From Polyangiaceae bacterium (GTDB taxonomy: Bacteria; Myxococcota_A; Polyangia; Polyangiales; Polyangiaceae): 64,000 bases of DNA. Numbering within the stretch: the stretch's first letter is position 1; each line of letters starts with the position of its first letter. Location: NCBI GenBank assembly GCA_020633235.1, contig JACKEA010000007.1, forward strand, positions 1 to 64,000, given 5' to 3'. Positions 20,249-28,695 of the stretch are shown piece by piece. The position numbers were made by a program, and so were the translations under genes. Below the pieces are notes generated by a model. That model was not told the DNA's origin, did not search any database, and saw nothing but the letters and a program-made list of their open reading frames with translations.

Positions 20249-21340
20249 TTGCAGCCCGAAGATCTCAGCATCGGCGTCGTTCTCGGGGGCCGCTACCGCT
20301 TGGAGGCGGAGCTCGCCCGAGGCCCGGAGAGCCGCGTGTTTCGCGCCGCGGAAACCCGGACGGGGCGCGAGGTGGCACTCAAGGTGCTGGCTCGGGATCC
20401 GTCGGACAAGACTTGGGCTTCGCGCTTTCGGCGGGAAGCGAATCTCGCGCGGGAGCTGCAGCATCCGAACACCGTGCGGCTGCTCGATTTCGAGGTGGGC
20501 GGCGATACCGTGCCCTTCATCGTCTACGAGCTGTTGCGCGGTCGCACGCTGCGCGCGGTGCTCCAGGAGCAAGGCGCGCTGGGCGAAGCGCGATCCATTC
20601 ACATCGTCAGCCAGATCCTCAAGGCCTTGATGGAGTCCCACGCGCTGGGCGTCGTGCACCGCGACATCAAGCCGGACAACGTCTTCATCTGTGACTTTGC
20701 GGGTGAAGAGGACTTCGTCAAGGTGCTGGATTTCGGCATCGCGAAGAGCATGGAGCCGGAGGCCACGCTGCTCACCTCCGACGGCATGCTGGTGGGCACG
20801 CCACGCTACATGTCTCCCGATCAGATTCGCGGCGAGCCGGCGACGCCGAGCATGGATCTCTACGCGGCGGGCTTGGTGCTCGCGGAGATGCTGGCAGGCG
20901 TTCCCGTGGTGGGTGGCGACCACGCGGAGGCGTGTCGAACGCAGCTTGCCCCCGAGCCGCTGGTGCTTCCCGAAGCGGTGTACCGCACCCCCCTCGGTCC
21001 GGTGATCGAGCGTGCCATTCGCAAGGATCCCGCCGCGCGTTTCCAGCTCGCCGGACCATTCCTGACCTCCCTGAAAGCGTCCTTGGGCTCGATTCCTCCG
21101 CCCCGCAGCGAGCTCCCCGACACCGTGGATCACGTTCCCATCCAGGACGTGTTGGGACGGCTTCCACCCCCCGCCGGCGTGCCGAGCCCGGTCCCGCCGC
21201 GCGACCCTTCCGCGCCACCGCCGCCGGGCGCGGCGCCCGCCGCGGCCAAGCTTCATCCCATCGTTTGGCTCACCCTGGCGTTCGCGATGCTGGGCGTGCT
21301 GCTCGGCGCCATCGCCATCGTGATCGCCGTGACCCGCTGA
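20249..21340 (+). CDS. Ser/Thr protein kinase with C-terminal membrane anchor
   Basis: A 363-residue kinase starting at a TTG (no better in-frame start). The kinase domain spans about 14-275 and has VALKVL, HRDIKPDN (about 137), LDFGIA and GTPRYMSPDQ. The glycine-rich loop is degenerate: ARGPESRVFRA replaces GxGxxG. A Pro/Ala linker (about 290-330) leads to a single C-terminal membrane helix (LAFAMLGVLLGAIAIVIAV). Its stop overlaps the start of a small Cys-rich lipoprotein gene, so the two are likely coupled. Confidence 0.85.
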   Translation: MQPEDLSIGVVLGGRYRLEAELARGPESRVFRAAETRTGREVALKVLARDPSDKTWASRFRREANLARELQHPNTVRLLDFEVGGDTVPFIVYELLRGRTLRAVLQEQGALGEARSIHIVSQILKALMESHALGVVHRDIKPDNVFICDFAGEEDFVKVLDFGIAKSMEPEATLLTSDGMLVGTPRYMSPDQIRGEPATPSMDLYAAGLVLAEMLAGVPVVGGDHAEACRTQLAPEPLVLPEAVYRTPLGPVIERAIRKDPAARFQLAGPFLTSLKASLGSIPPPRSELPDTVDHVPIQDVLGRLPPPAGVPSPVPPRDPSAPPPPGAAPAAAKLHPIVWLTLAFAMLGVLLGAIAIVIAVTR

Positions 21341-22050
21341 TGGCCCGCACCGTTCTCCTTCTCGGCGTCGTGCTGTTGGTCGGCTGCAAGAACGACAAGG
21401 ATCGCCCGACGCACAAGGAGAGCGCCGAGCCCCAGTGCACCACGGCGCTGGACTGCGCGCCCGCAGGGCCCTGCAGCACGACGGAATGCTTCGCCGGCCA
21501 GTGCCGCGTGAACTTCGCTCCCAAGGGCGAGAGCTGCGACAACGAGACCGTGTGTGACGGCGTCGCCACCTGCGACGGCAGCGGCCACTGCATCCCGGGT
21601 ACGCCTCCCGTGCTGGACGATCAGAACGCCTGCACGGTGGACACCTGCGATCCGAAGCAGGGCGTTTCCCACCAATTGACAACGGTCGACGACGGCGACG
21701 CCTGCACGGTGGATGCCTGCGACCCCCGAACCGGCGAGGTCACCCACGGCCCGGTGGACGTGGACGACGGCGACGACTGCACCCAGGACAGCTGCGATCG
21801 CTCCCGGGGCGTGATCCACGAACGCAAGGACTCCAGCTACACCTGCGCCGGCTGCCCCGAGGGTTTGCACGCCGCTTCCAAGCGACCAAACGCTCAGTGC
21901 GAGGGGCTACAGACGTTCTGTGTTCCGAGCTGTGGCAGCTCTTTCTACAGCTGCGACGGCTGCCCCAAGGGGTATCGCGCGGGGGCCACCACGACGAACC
22001 CACAATGTGGGTCCCGCACGGCAACCCAGACGTTTTGCGTCCGCGAGTGA
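21340..22050 (+). CDS. Cys-rich lipoprotein with repeated ACTVDxCDP units
   Basis: A 236-residue lipoprotein (lipobox LVGC in MARTVLLLGVVLLVGC). It contains three spaced repeats of the type NACTVDTCDP, DACTVDACDP, DDCTQDSCDR, as in many myxobacterial surface proteins, and two C-terminal units with CxGCPxG and a QTFCV ending. No enzyme motif is present. It is translationally coupled to the upstream membrane-anchored kinase (TGATG). Confidence 0.75.
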   Translation: MARTVLLLGVVLLVGCKNDKDRPTHKESAEPQCTTALDCAPAGPCSTTECFAGQCRVNFAPKGESCDNETVCDGVATCDGSGHCIPGTPPVLDDQNACTVDTCDPKQGVSHQLTTVDDGDACTVDACDPRTGEVTHGPVDVDDGDDCTQDSCDRSRGVIHERKDSSYTCAGCPEGLHAASKRPNAQCEGLQTFCVPSCGSSFYSCDGCPKGYRAGATTTNPQCGSRTATQTFCVRE

Positions 22051-22067
22051 GCGCGCCGGACCGACAT
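22051..22067 (-). repeat. REP-like hairpin copy 6
   Basis: Minus strand ATGTCGGTCCGGCGCGC, directly after the stop codon at 22050 and about 30 bases before the next gene. One stem arm is short. Confidence 0.65.
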
Positions 22068-22097
22068 CTAATCGAAAACCTGAGGTACTATTGAAGT

Positions 22098-23990
22098 ATG
22101 GCTCGGCGTCCCTTTGTCTTGGTCTTTGCGCTCCTCTTCACCCTCGGCTTCGTGGGGTGTGCCACGTCGGAAAGCACCGGCGGCGGCCCTCCGTCGAGCG
22201 AAGGTGGTAACGGCTGCAACGGTGGAACGTTGTGTGGTTCCACCTGCACCAACTTGGCCACGGATCCCGCCAACTGCGGCGGCTGCGGGCTGGCGTGTCT
22301 TTCGGGGCAGCTGTGCTCCGCGGGAACCTGTGGTGGCGGCTGCTCCGCCGGCACCACGCAGTGCGGTTCGCAATGCGTGGACACGCAGAGCTCGCCCGAC
22401 CACTGCGGCGGTTGCGACAACGCCTGCCCCAGCGGCGAGGTGTGCAACCAGGGGACGTGCCTCTCGGGCTGCAGTGGCGGCACCACGGCGTGCGCCGGCG
22501 CCTGCGTGGACACCGACACGGACCCCGCCAACTGCGGCGCTTGCGGAAACATCTGTGCTGCGGGTGAGCTGTGCTCGCAAGGGAGCTGCACTCCGGATTG
22601 CAGCGGCGGCCTCACCAACTGCGACGGCAAGTGCGTCGACACCGAGGCGGATCCCACCAACTGCGGCGCCTGCGGCACCGCGTGCCTGCCCAGCGAGGTG
22701 TGCTCCGTAGGCAAGTGCGATCTCTCCTGCCTGGGCGGCACCACCGCGTGCTCTTCCGGCGCCGGCGGTACCACCAAGTGCGTGGACCTGGGCGTGGACC
22801 CGAACAACTGCGGAGCCTGCGGCAATGCCTGCGGAGCGGGCGAAGTGTGCTCCAGTGGCCAGTGCCAGCTCTCGTGCACCGGCGGCACCAGCAACTGCAG
22901 CGGCAAGTGCGTCGACACCACGGTGGACCCGAACAACTGCGGCGGCTGCGGCACCTCCTGCCCCAGCGGCGAGACGTGTCAGAACGGCACCTGCGGCCTG
23001 GTGTGCAGCGGCGGGCTGACGAAGTGTGGCAACAAGTGCGCCGACACCAACAGCGATCCGGCCAACTGCGGCGGCTGCGGCACCGCCTGCAGCAGCGGAC
23101 AGACCTGTGTCAACGGCAGCTGCACCTTGGTGTGCGGCGGCGGCACCACCAATTGCTCCAATCAGTGCGTGGACCTGAGCGTCGATCCAAATCACTGCGG
23201 CAGCTGCACCAAGGTGTGCTCTCCCGGCCAGAGCTGCGTGAACGGCAGCTGCACCCTGGTTTGCACCGGCGGCACCACCAATTGCTCCGGGCAATGTGTG
23301 AACCTGTCCAACGACCCGAACCACTGCGGCAGCTGCACCAAGGTGTGCTCCTCCGGGCAGAGCTGTCAGAGCGGCAGCTGCACCGTGGTGTGCAGCGGCG
23401 GCACCACGAACTGCTCCAATCAGTGCGTGAACCTCTCCAACGACCCGAACCACTGCGGCAACTGCAGCACGGTCTGCCCTTCCGGACAGGCGTGCCAGAG
23501 CGGCTCCTGCGTCTCCACCTGCAACCCGAGCACCAACATCGCCACTTCTGCCACGGCGACCTCGAGCGGCGGCGGCACCACCGCCAACGGCGTGGGACCG
23601 GATCGCATGAACGATGGCTCTGGTGAGGCCACCTGCAGCACCACCAAGTTCCATTGGCTCAGCGCCAGCAGCTCACCGGGCACCGCCTACATCCAGTACT
23701 CGTGGTCCTCCGCCAAGACGGTCAAGCGCATAGCCATCGACACCTCGCTGAACACGTCCTCTACCTGCGCGAACTCGGGCCGTACCTTGGCCGGCGGCAC
23801 CATCCAGTATTGGAGCGGCTCCGCGTGGGTCACCGTGGGCACCGTGTCCGGCAAGACCAACGACTGGAGCTTCACCTTCCCGAGCGCCGTGCAGACCACC
23901 CAAATCCGCATCTACGGCGCGCACGCCACCAACACCACCGGGCAGAAGTCGAACCCCATCATCTTCGAGTGGCAGGTGTTTTCCTGCTGA
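22098..23990 (+). CDS. Cys-rich tandem-repeat lipoprotein with discoidin-like C-terminus
   Basis: A 630-residue lipoprotein (lipobox near GFVGC). Residues 35-475 hold about ten tandem units of 40-46 residues with the pattern CxGGTTNCSxxCVxLxxDPNHC, GxCxxxCxSGQxC, QxGxC; these Cys-rich units in myxobacteria are often misnamed tryptophan synthase in automatic annotation, although they have no relation to it. The last 150 residues (NIATSATATSSGG ... FEWQVFSC) look like a discoidin/F5-8C-type beta-sandwich that could bind sugars. Probably a surface adhesin or spore-coat type protein; no direct evidence. Confidence 0.75.
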   Translation: MARRPFVLVFALLFTLGFVGCATSESTGGGPPSSEGGNGCNGGTLCGSTCTNLATDPANCGGCGLACLSGQLCSAGTCGGGCSAGTTQCGSQCVDTQSSPDHCGGCDNACPSGEVCNQGTCLSGCSGGTTACAGACVDTDTDPANCGACGNICAAGELCSQGSCTPDCSGGLTNCDGKCVDTEADPTNCGACGTACLPSEVCSVGKCDLSCLGGTTACSSGAGGTTKCVDLGVDPNNCGACGNACGAGEVCSSGQCQLSCTGGTSNCSGKCVDTTVDPNNCGGCGTSCPSGETCQNGTCGLVCSGGLTKCGNKCADTNSDPANCGGCGTACSSGQTCVNGSCTLVCGGGTTNCSNQCVDLSVDPNHCGSCTKVCSPGQSCVNGSCTLVCTGGTTNCSGQCVNLSNDPNHCGSCTKVCSSGQSCQSGSCTVVCSGGTTNCSNQCVNLSNDPNHCGNCSTVCPSGQACQSGSCVSTCNPSTNIATSATATSSGGGTTANGVGPDRMNDGSGEATCSTTKFHWLSASSSPGTAYIQYSWSSAKTVKRIAIDTSLNTSSTCANSGRTLAGGTIQYWSGSAWVTVGTVSGKTNDWSFTFPSAVQTTQIRIYGAHATNTTGQKSNPIIFEWQVFSC

Positions 23991-24029
23991 TGTTGGTCCG
24001 GCGCGGCCACGACGCGGCCGCGCCGGAAC
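23990..24029 (+). terminator. Extended REP-like hairpin, possible bidirectional terminator
   Basis: REP copy 7: ATGTTGG, then arm GGTCCGGCGCGGCC (23995-24008), a 7-base loop and arm GGCCGCGCCGGAAC (24016-24029), 13 of 14 pairs. The foot TGT starts at the stop codon of the Cys-rich lipoprotein gene. It separates two convergent genes. It has no T-tract, so any terminator role rests on the stem alone. Confidence 0.55.
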
Positions 24030-24036
24030 GTCGGCC

Positions 24037-24780
24037 TCACGGCGCGATCACCCCGAACACGGCGCCCTGGCCGTCTTTCAGGATCGCGAAGCGCCCGACT
24101 CCCTCCACGGACATCGCGTCGCCGATTGGCGTCGCGCCAAGCTTTTCGGCGCGCTTCACCGCGCCATCGCAGTCCGCGACCTGGAAGTAGCTGAGCCACA
24201 TGCTCGGAATCTCGGCGCTGGGCTTGCGCAAGATCCCGGCGCGCCGCGTCTCGCCGCTGTGCAGCACGATGTACTCGCCCCCTGGCATTTCCCGCACCTG
24301 GTGCCCATAGCCCAGCACTTGCTCGTAGAAGCGCGCCGCGGCCTTGGGATCCGTGGCCCACAGCTCGTTCCAATGAACGGCGCCCACGCCCTCCGTCGGC
24401 TCCGGATCGCCGGACTCGCCATGGAACAGCATGAAGGCCGCGCCTTCCGGATCTGCCACCGGCTGCATCCGGCCCACGGTGGGAATGGTCACTGGATCCA
24501 TCAGCACGCTGCCGCCCGCGGCCTTCACCTTCTTGGCGGACGCTTCCACGTCGGCGACGGACACGTAGCTCAGCCAGTGGGGCGGCAGACCGGGCTTGGG
24601 CAGGTCGCGCAAGCCGCCGAAGGGAACGCCACCAGCCTTCAGTAGCGGGTAGCTCTGCCCACCGGGCATGTCCATGGGCTCGAGCTTCCAGCCGAACAGC
24701 TCGGGATAGAAGGCCCGCGCCGGCGCTTGATCTCCGGTCACCAGCTCGAACCAGTTGAAACGTCCGTAGTCGTAGCTCAT
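24037..24780 (-). CDS. VOC (glyoxalase-like) protein, two domains
   Basis: A 247-residue cytoplasmic protein made of two vicinal oxygen chelate domains: FNWFELVTGDQAPARAFYPELFGW at the start of the first, VHWNELWATDPKAAARFYEQVL at the start of the second, each followed by the family's beta-alpha-beta pattern and a closing DPEGAAFMLF or DGQGAVFGV strand. Substrate unknown; such two-domain proteins are often called hydroxylase or bleomycin-resistance-like. It is divergent from the YCII-ECF pair and its promoter has the same TGTCGA-N17-CGAC layout, so it is probably in that sigma factor's regulon. Confidence 0.85.
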   Translation of the reverse strand: MSYDYGRFNWFELVTGDQAPARAFYPELFGWKLEPMDMPGGQSYPLLKAGGVPFGGLRDLPKPGLPPHWLSYVSVADVEASAKKVKAAGGSVLMDPVTIPTVGRMQPVADPEGAAFMLFHGESGDPEPTEGVGAVHWNELWATDPKAAARFYEQVLGYGHQVREMPGGEYIVLHSGETRRAGILRKPSAEIPSMWLSYFQVADCDGAVKRAEKLGATPIGDAMSVEGVGRFAILKDGQGAVFGVIAP

Positions 24781-24818
24781 CGAAATTCTCCTTTGCCCTG
24801 CGGGGCCGTTGCAGGGAG

Positions 24819-24845
24819 GTCGAGCGAGGCGCCGCCCAATCGACA
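24819..24845 (-). promoter_or_regulatory. Predicted ECF42-type promoter of the VOC gene
   Basis: On the minus strand, TGTCGA (24845-24840), a 17-base spacer and CGAC (24822-24819), 38 bases before the ATG. Published work on ECF42 sigma factors reports TGTCGA at -35 and CGA followed by T or C at -10. The same layout and spacing occurs in the opposite direction at 24906-24932. Confidence 0.6.
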
Positions 24846-24905
24846 GGCGCCCGAAAGAAAGTGAACGCGAGGGTTCAAGTGCTCGGAATCACGAGAGAAG
24901 AAAAA

Positions 24906-24932
24906 TGTCGAAATGCGCCTGCGCCGCTCGAC
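24906..24932 (+). promoter_or_regulatory. Predicted ECF42-type promoter of the YCII-sigma operon
   Basis: TGTCGA (24906-24911), 17 bases, CGAC (24929-24932), followed by AGGAGAAGAAGGAGG as ribosome binding site and the ATG at 24954. It matches the divergent VOC promoter in sequence and spacing and implies that the sigma factor activates its own operon. Confidence 0.6.
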
Positions 24933-24953
24933 TAGGAGAAGAAGGAGGAAATC

Positions 24954-25307
24954 ATGCAGTACCTGCTCTTGATCTACGAAAGCGAAGCGGTCGGTGCCGG
25001 ACGAGACCCGGAGGCGCGGAGAAAGCTCACGAGCGACTACGTGGCGTTCACGGAGGACATCAAGGCGAAGGGAAATTTCGTCGCCGGTGACGCGTTGGAG
25101 CCCGTGTCCACGGCCACCACGGTGCGCGTTCGCGAAGGCAAGACGCTCACGACGGACGGCCCCTTTGCAGAGACCAAAGAGCAGCTCGGTGGCTACTACT
25201 TGATCGAAGCGAAGGACCTGGATGAAGCGTTGGCCATCGCGGCGCGGATCCCCTCCGCCAAGATGGGCAGCATCGAAGTGCGCCCCATCATGGTCTGGCA
25301 GTCGTAA
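24954..25307 (+). CDS. YCII (DGPF) family protein
   Basis: A 117-residue protein with the ferredoxin-like YCII fold and the hallmark DGPFAETKEQLGGYYLIEA, which gives these proteins the name DGPF. Members accompany ECF42 sigma factors and are among their targets; the biochemical role is unknown. The start at 24954 has a strong ribosome binding site (AAGGAGG). The sigma gene begins ten bases after its stop. Confidence 0.9.
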   Translation: MQYLLLIYESEAVGAGRDPEARRKLTSDYVAFTEDIKAKGNFVAGDALEPVSTATTVRVREGKTLTTDGPFAETKEQLGGYYLIEAKDLDEALAIAARIPSAKMGSIEVRPIMVWQS

Positions 25308-25316
25308 GCTTCGGCG

Positions 25317-26534
25317 GTGACGGCAACTCGGGAGCGGATCCAAGAGGTCGTGCGCGAGCATCATGGCACGGTGCTCGCGCGCCTGATCCGGCGCCTGAAA
25401 AGCTTTGATCTCGCCGAGGACGCGCTGCAGGACGCGCTGGCCGCGGCGATTTCCCAGTGGCCCCGGGACGGCATTCCGGACTCGCCGCGCGCGTGGCTGT
25501 TCACCGCCGCGCGCAACAAGGCCGTCGACGAGATCCGGAAGCGGACCTTGCACGGGGAGAAGCACGCAGAGCTGCTCGAAGAGCTGGAAACCGTCGTGGA
25601 GGACGAACCGCAGATCCGGGACGACATGCTGCGATTGATGTTCACCTGCTGTCACCCCGCCCTCGCGCTGCACGCGCAGGTGGCGTTGACGCTCAGCACC
25701 GTGGCCGGGCTCGAGGTGGAGGAGATCGCCCGCGCGTTCCTGGTGCCGGTGCCCACGCTGGCGCAGCGGCTGGTGCGCGCGAAGCACAAGATCCGCGCGG
25801 CCAACATCCCCTACGCGGTGCCCGAGGCCAGTGAGCTCTCGCCGCGTATCGAAGGGATTTCGAAGGTGGTGTATCTCACGTTCAACGAGGGGTACACCGC
25901 GAGTCGCGGGGACGGCATTCGAGCGGAGCTGTGCCAGCACGCGCTGCGACTGGGGCGGGAGCTGTGCCGTCTACTGCCGGAAGACGGCAACGCGCTGGGA
26001 TTGCTGGCGCTGATGGAGCTGACCGACGCGCGACGGGCCGCGCGGGTGGACGCCGAGGGCGAGCTGGTGCTCTTGGAGGACCAGGACCGCACGCTGTGGA
26101 ACCGCGAGCAGATCGACGAAGGGTGCGCCCTGACGCGCGCGGCGCTCCGCCGCGCGCCGCGCGGCGCCTATCCGCTGCAGGCCGCCATCAGCGCCGTGCA
26201 TGCCGAAGCAGAGCGCGCGACGGACACGGATTGGCCGCAAATTGCCGCGCTGTACGCCCGACTCTTCGCGGTGGAGCCGACGCCGGTAGTGGCGCTGAAC
26301 CGCGCCGTGGCCGTGGCCATGGCGCACGGGCCGCAGACGGGCCTCGCGCTCTTGGGCGAGCTCGAAGCGTCGCTCTCCGAGTATCACCTGTTCCACGCCG
26401 CCCGCGCCGACCTGCTGCGCCGCGCCGGTCAGCGCGAAGCCGCTCACGCGGGGTACGGCCGGGCCCTCGAGCTGTGCGAGAACGCCGCGGAGCAGCGCCT
26501 GCTGCGGAAGAAGCTCGCGCTGGTCTCGCCCTGA
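25317..26534 (+). CDS. ECF42-type RNA polymerase sigma factor with TPR-like C-terminus
   Basis: A 405-residue sigma factor, much longer than ordinary ECF sigmas (about 180). Sigma2 spans about 10-80 (DLAEDALQDALAAAISQWP; ARGWLFTAARNKAVDEIR-like segment), sigma4 about 110-165 (VALTLSTVAGLEVEEIARAFLVP, LAQRLVRAKHKIR). A 200-residue helical extension (KVVYLTFNEGYTAS, EDQDRTLWNREQIDEG, PVVALNRAVAVAM) is typical of ECF42, where it is needed for activity; these sigmas lack a classical anti-sigma factor. GTG start. Linked YCII and VOC genes carry matching promoters. Confidence 0.88.
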   Translation: MTATRERIQEVVREHHGTVLARLIRRLKSFDLAEDALQDALAAAISQWPRDGIPDSPRAWLFTAARNKAVDEIRKRTLHGEKHAELLEELETVVEDEPQIRDDMLRLMFTCCHPALALHAQVALTLSTVAGLEVEEIARAFLVPVPTLAQRLVRAKHKIRAANIPYAVPEASELSPRIEGISKVVYLTFNEGYTASRGDGIRAELCQHALRLGRELCRLLPEDGNALGLLALMELTDARRAARVDAEGELVLLEDQDRTLWNREQIDEGCALTRAALRRAPRGAYPLQAAISAVHAEAERATDTDWPQIAALYARLFAVEPTPVVALNRAVAVAMAHGPQTGLALLGELEASLSEYHLFHAARADLLRRAGQREAAHAGYGRALELCENAAEQRLLRKKLALVSP

Positions 26535-26790
26535 CGCAACGTGCTTCAGAGAGCCAGAAGAACCGCCAAGTCGCCAACACCTCGGCTCGTTCCAGAGAGA
26601 GAGAGAGAAGGAACCGCCAAGTCGCCAAGTCCGCCAAGACCTGAAAGAGAGTTGGGTCTGTTCCAGAGAGAGAAGGAACCGCCAAGTCGCCAAGTCCGCC
26701 AAGACCTGAGAGAGAGTTGGGTCTGTTCCAGAGAGAGAGAGAAGAACCGCCAAGTCGCCAAGTCCGCCAAGACCTGAGAGAGCTGGGCTT
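26535..26790 (+). repeat. Tandem array A: AACCGCCAAGTCGCCAAG units
   Basis: Four units starting at about 26561, 26612, 26677 and 26745 (periods 51, 65 and 68). Each has AACCGCCAAGTCGCCAAG, mostly followed by TCCGCCAAGACCTGA and a GAGAGAGA stretch and GTTGGGTCTGTTCC. No gene. The core is the reverse complement of the CTTGGCGTCTTGGCGGTT part of array B, so the two arrays face each other. Confidence 0.85.
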
Positions 26791-27650
26791 GTGTGCGGCG
26801 ATGCGATTCACCGTTGCGGTTCCAGCGTCGCGAACCGTCTCCCCGTGCTGACCCAAGAATCTTGGCTCTCTCTTGGCTCTCTCTTGGCGCGCTTGGCGTC
26901 TTGGCGGTTTGTCTTCTGCGTGCGGCGATGCGATTCACCGTTGCGGTTCCAGCGTCGCGAACCGTCTCCCCGCGCTGACCCAAGAATCTTGGCTCTCTCT
27001 TGGCGCGCTTGGCGTCTTGGCGGTTTGTCTTCTGCGTGCGGCGATGCGATTCACCGTTGCGGTTCCAGCGTCGCGAACCGTCTCCCCGCGCTGACCCAAG
27101 AATCTTGGCTCTCTCTTTGCGCGCTTGGCGTCTTGGCGGTTTGTCTTCTGCGTGCGGCGATGCGATTCACCGTTGCGGTTCCAGCGTCGCGAACCGTCTC
27201 CCCGCGCTGACCCAAGAATCTTGGCTCTCTCTTGGCGCGCTTGGCGTCTTGGCGGTTTGTCTTCTGCGTGCGGCGATGCGATTCACCGTTGCGGTTCCAG
27301 CGTCGCGAACCGTCTCCCCGTGCTGACCCAAGAATCTTGGCTCTCTCTTGGCTCTCTCTTGGCGCGCTTGGCGTCTTGGCGGTTTGTCTTCTGCGTGCGG
27401 CGATGCGATTCACCGTTGCGGTTCCAGCGTCGCGAACCGTCTCCCCGCGCTGACCCAAGAATCTTGGCTCTCTCTTGGCGCGCTTGGCGTCTTGGCGGTT
27501 TGTCTTCTGCGTGCGGCGATGCGATTCACCGTTGCGGTTCCAGCGTCGCGAACCGTCTCCCCGTGCTGACCCAAGAATCTTGGCTCTCTCTTGGCTCTCT
27601 CTTGGCGCGCTTGGCGTCTTGGCGGTTTGTCTTCTGCTTGCTCGTGAACG
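26791..27650 (+). repeat. Tandem array B: seven units of 116 or 127 bp
   Basis: Seven units begin with ATGCGATTCACCGTTGCGG at 26801, 26928, 27044, 27160, 27276, 27403 and 27519 (intervals 127, 116, 116, 116, 127, 116, and 127 for the last). The 127-bp form has an 11-base duplication of TTGGCTCTCTC and always carries GTGCTGACC where the 116-bp form has GCGCTGACC. Each unit has two small hairpins (CGGTTC/GAACCG around CAGCGTCGC; CCAAGA-A-TCTTGG). Neither length is a multiple of three, so the open frames shift from unit to unit and it is not a protein gene. Confidence 0.9.
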
Positions 27651-27680
27651 CTGAGCGGCAAGCGGGCACTCGTTCTCGAG

Positions 27681-28685
27681 CTACGGGCCGCGCGGCGCGG
27701 GCGGGGCGCAGGCCGCGGGGATCGCGCGCTCACCGAGCTGGGAGATGGTCGAATCTCGTAGCCGAGAGCAGGCCCGCAGGGTGCGTGGGTGAGCTGGAGC
27801 CGTCTCGTCCACGGCACCTTCGGTATCGTCGTCCTCGCCCTCACGGGAGGGAGGTGGCGGACGCAGCAGATCGTCAATGGCGCGGACGCAGGCATCCGTC
27901 GCGGCGCAGGCGACCTCCACCAGGGGCAGCCCGGCGATGGCTGCGCGAGCATCCTTCAGCTCGGGGGGCGTCAGCTGACGCGAGCAACCTCGAGGGTCCG
28001 CCAGGGGTCCCCGCTGCGCGCCCGCGAAGGCGTTCTCCACCACGCGGGTGGGCGTCAGCAGCAGGGTTCCCTGCGGCAGCTTGGCGCGAAGGCGCGCTTC
28101 GTCGGGGGCGTCGTCGCGCTCCCAGCCGAGCACGCGCGCTTGCTCCCACTGCTGGCCAACGGCCTTGAAGTACAAGCGGTCGCGCTCCACGCACAGCGTG
28201 CCCTCGTCGAAGGCGCGGCAGCCGAGCACGCGGGAGAGGGGCAGGGGCGTCGTGGGGATCAGCCCGCGATCCCGCAGTGGGCCGCATTCGGGCTGACTCG
28301 GATCCCGAAGACAGAGCGAGCGTGCGAGCTCGTAGGCGTCACACGCGTCGTAGGAGCCGGCCTCGCAGATCTGCATCGACAGCGTCATGCCACGCCGGCG
28401 CGCGGCGGCGTCCTTGCGGTAGCCGAGCGCTGCGGCGAGCTGGGTGCAGGGGCAGTCGTTCACCTCGCGGACGCCCGCGGGCACCCGGGCGCCGCGCCGC
28501 GCGCAGGCCGTCTCGAGCTGCTTCAGCTCGGCGTCCGTGGGAGGCGTCTGGAAGCTCTGCTGAGCGCTGCAGGTGTAGCCGTCGGGGCCGGGCTCGGGCG
28601 CACCCGAGCGGGGGTGCTCCGCGGGGGGCCGACCCGCAGCGCAGCCGACCAGGGCAGCCGTGAAGAGGAACGCAGCGACGCGCAT
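27681..28685 (-). CDS. Cys-containing lipoprotein, unknown function
   Basis: A 334-residue lipoprotein (MRVAAFLFTAALVGCAAG, lipobox LVGC). The mature part has paired cysteines in short helical repeats (CEAGSYDACDAYELARSLC, DPSQPECG), a bit like Sel1/TPR-type Cys pairs, then LTPPELKDARAAIAGLPLVEV and an acidic, Pro-rich tail. No enzyme motif. The start at 28685 is chosen for the signal peptide. It ends 30 bases from the tandem arrays. Confidence 0.7.
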   Translation of the reverse strand: MRVAAFLFTAALVGCAAGRPPAEHPRSGAPEPGPDGYTCSAQQSFQTPPTDAELKQLETACARRGARVPAGVREVNDCPCTQLAAALGYRKDAAARRRGMTLSMQICEAGSYDACDAYELARSLCLRDPSQPECGPLRDRGLIPTTPLPLSRVLGCRAFDEGTLCVERDRLYFKAVGQQWEQARVLGWERDDAPDEARLRAKLPQGTLLLTPTRVVENAFAGAQRGPLADPRGCSRQLTPPELKDARAAIAGLPLVEVACAATDACVRAIDDLLRPPPPSREGEDDDTEGAVDETAPAHPRTLRACSRLRDSTISQLGERAIPAACAPPAPRGP

Positions 28686-28695
28686 GCGCTGACGC

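Noticed and set aside
23990..24029. Classical rho-independent terminator
   Set aside because: The stem is strong but there is no T-tract on either strand, so I list it as a possible terminator only.
26793..28168. Open frames across the tandem arrays (repeating RFVFCVRRCDSPLRF-type peptides)
   Set aside because: Units of 116 and 127 bp shift the frame at every step and the frames have no ribosome binding site or signal; they are products of the repeat.
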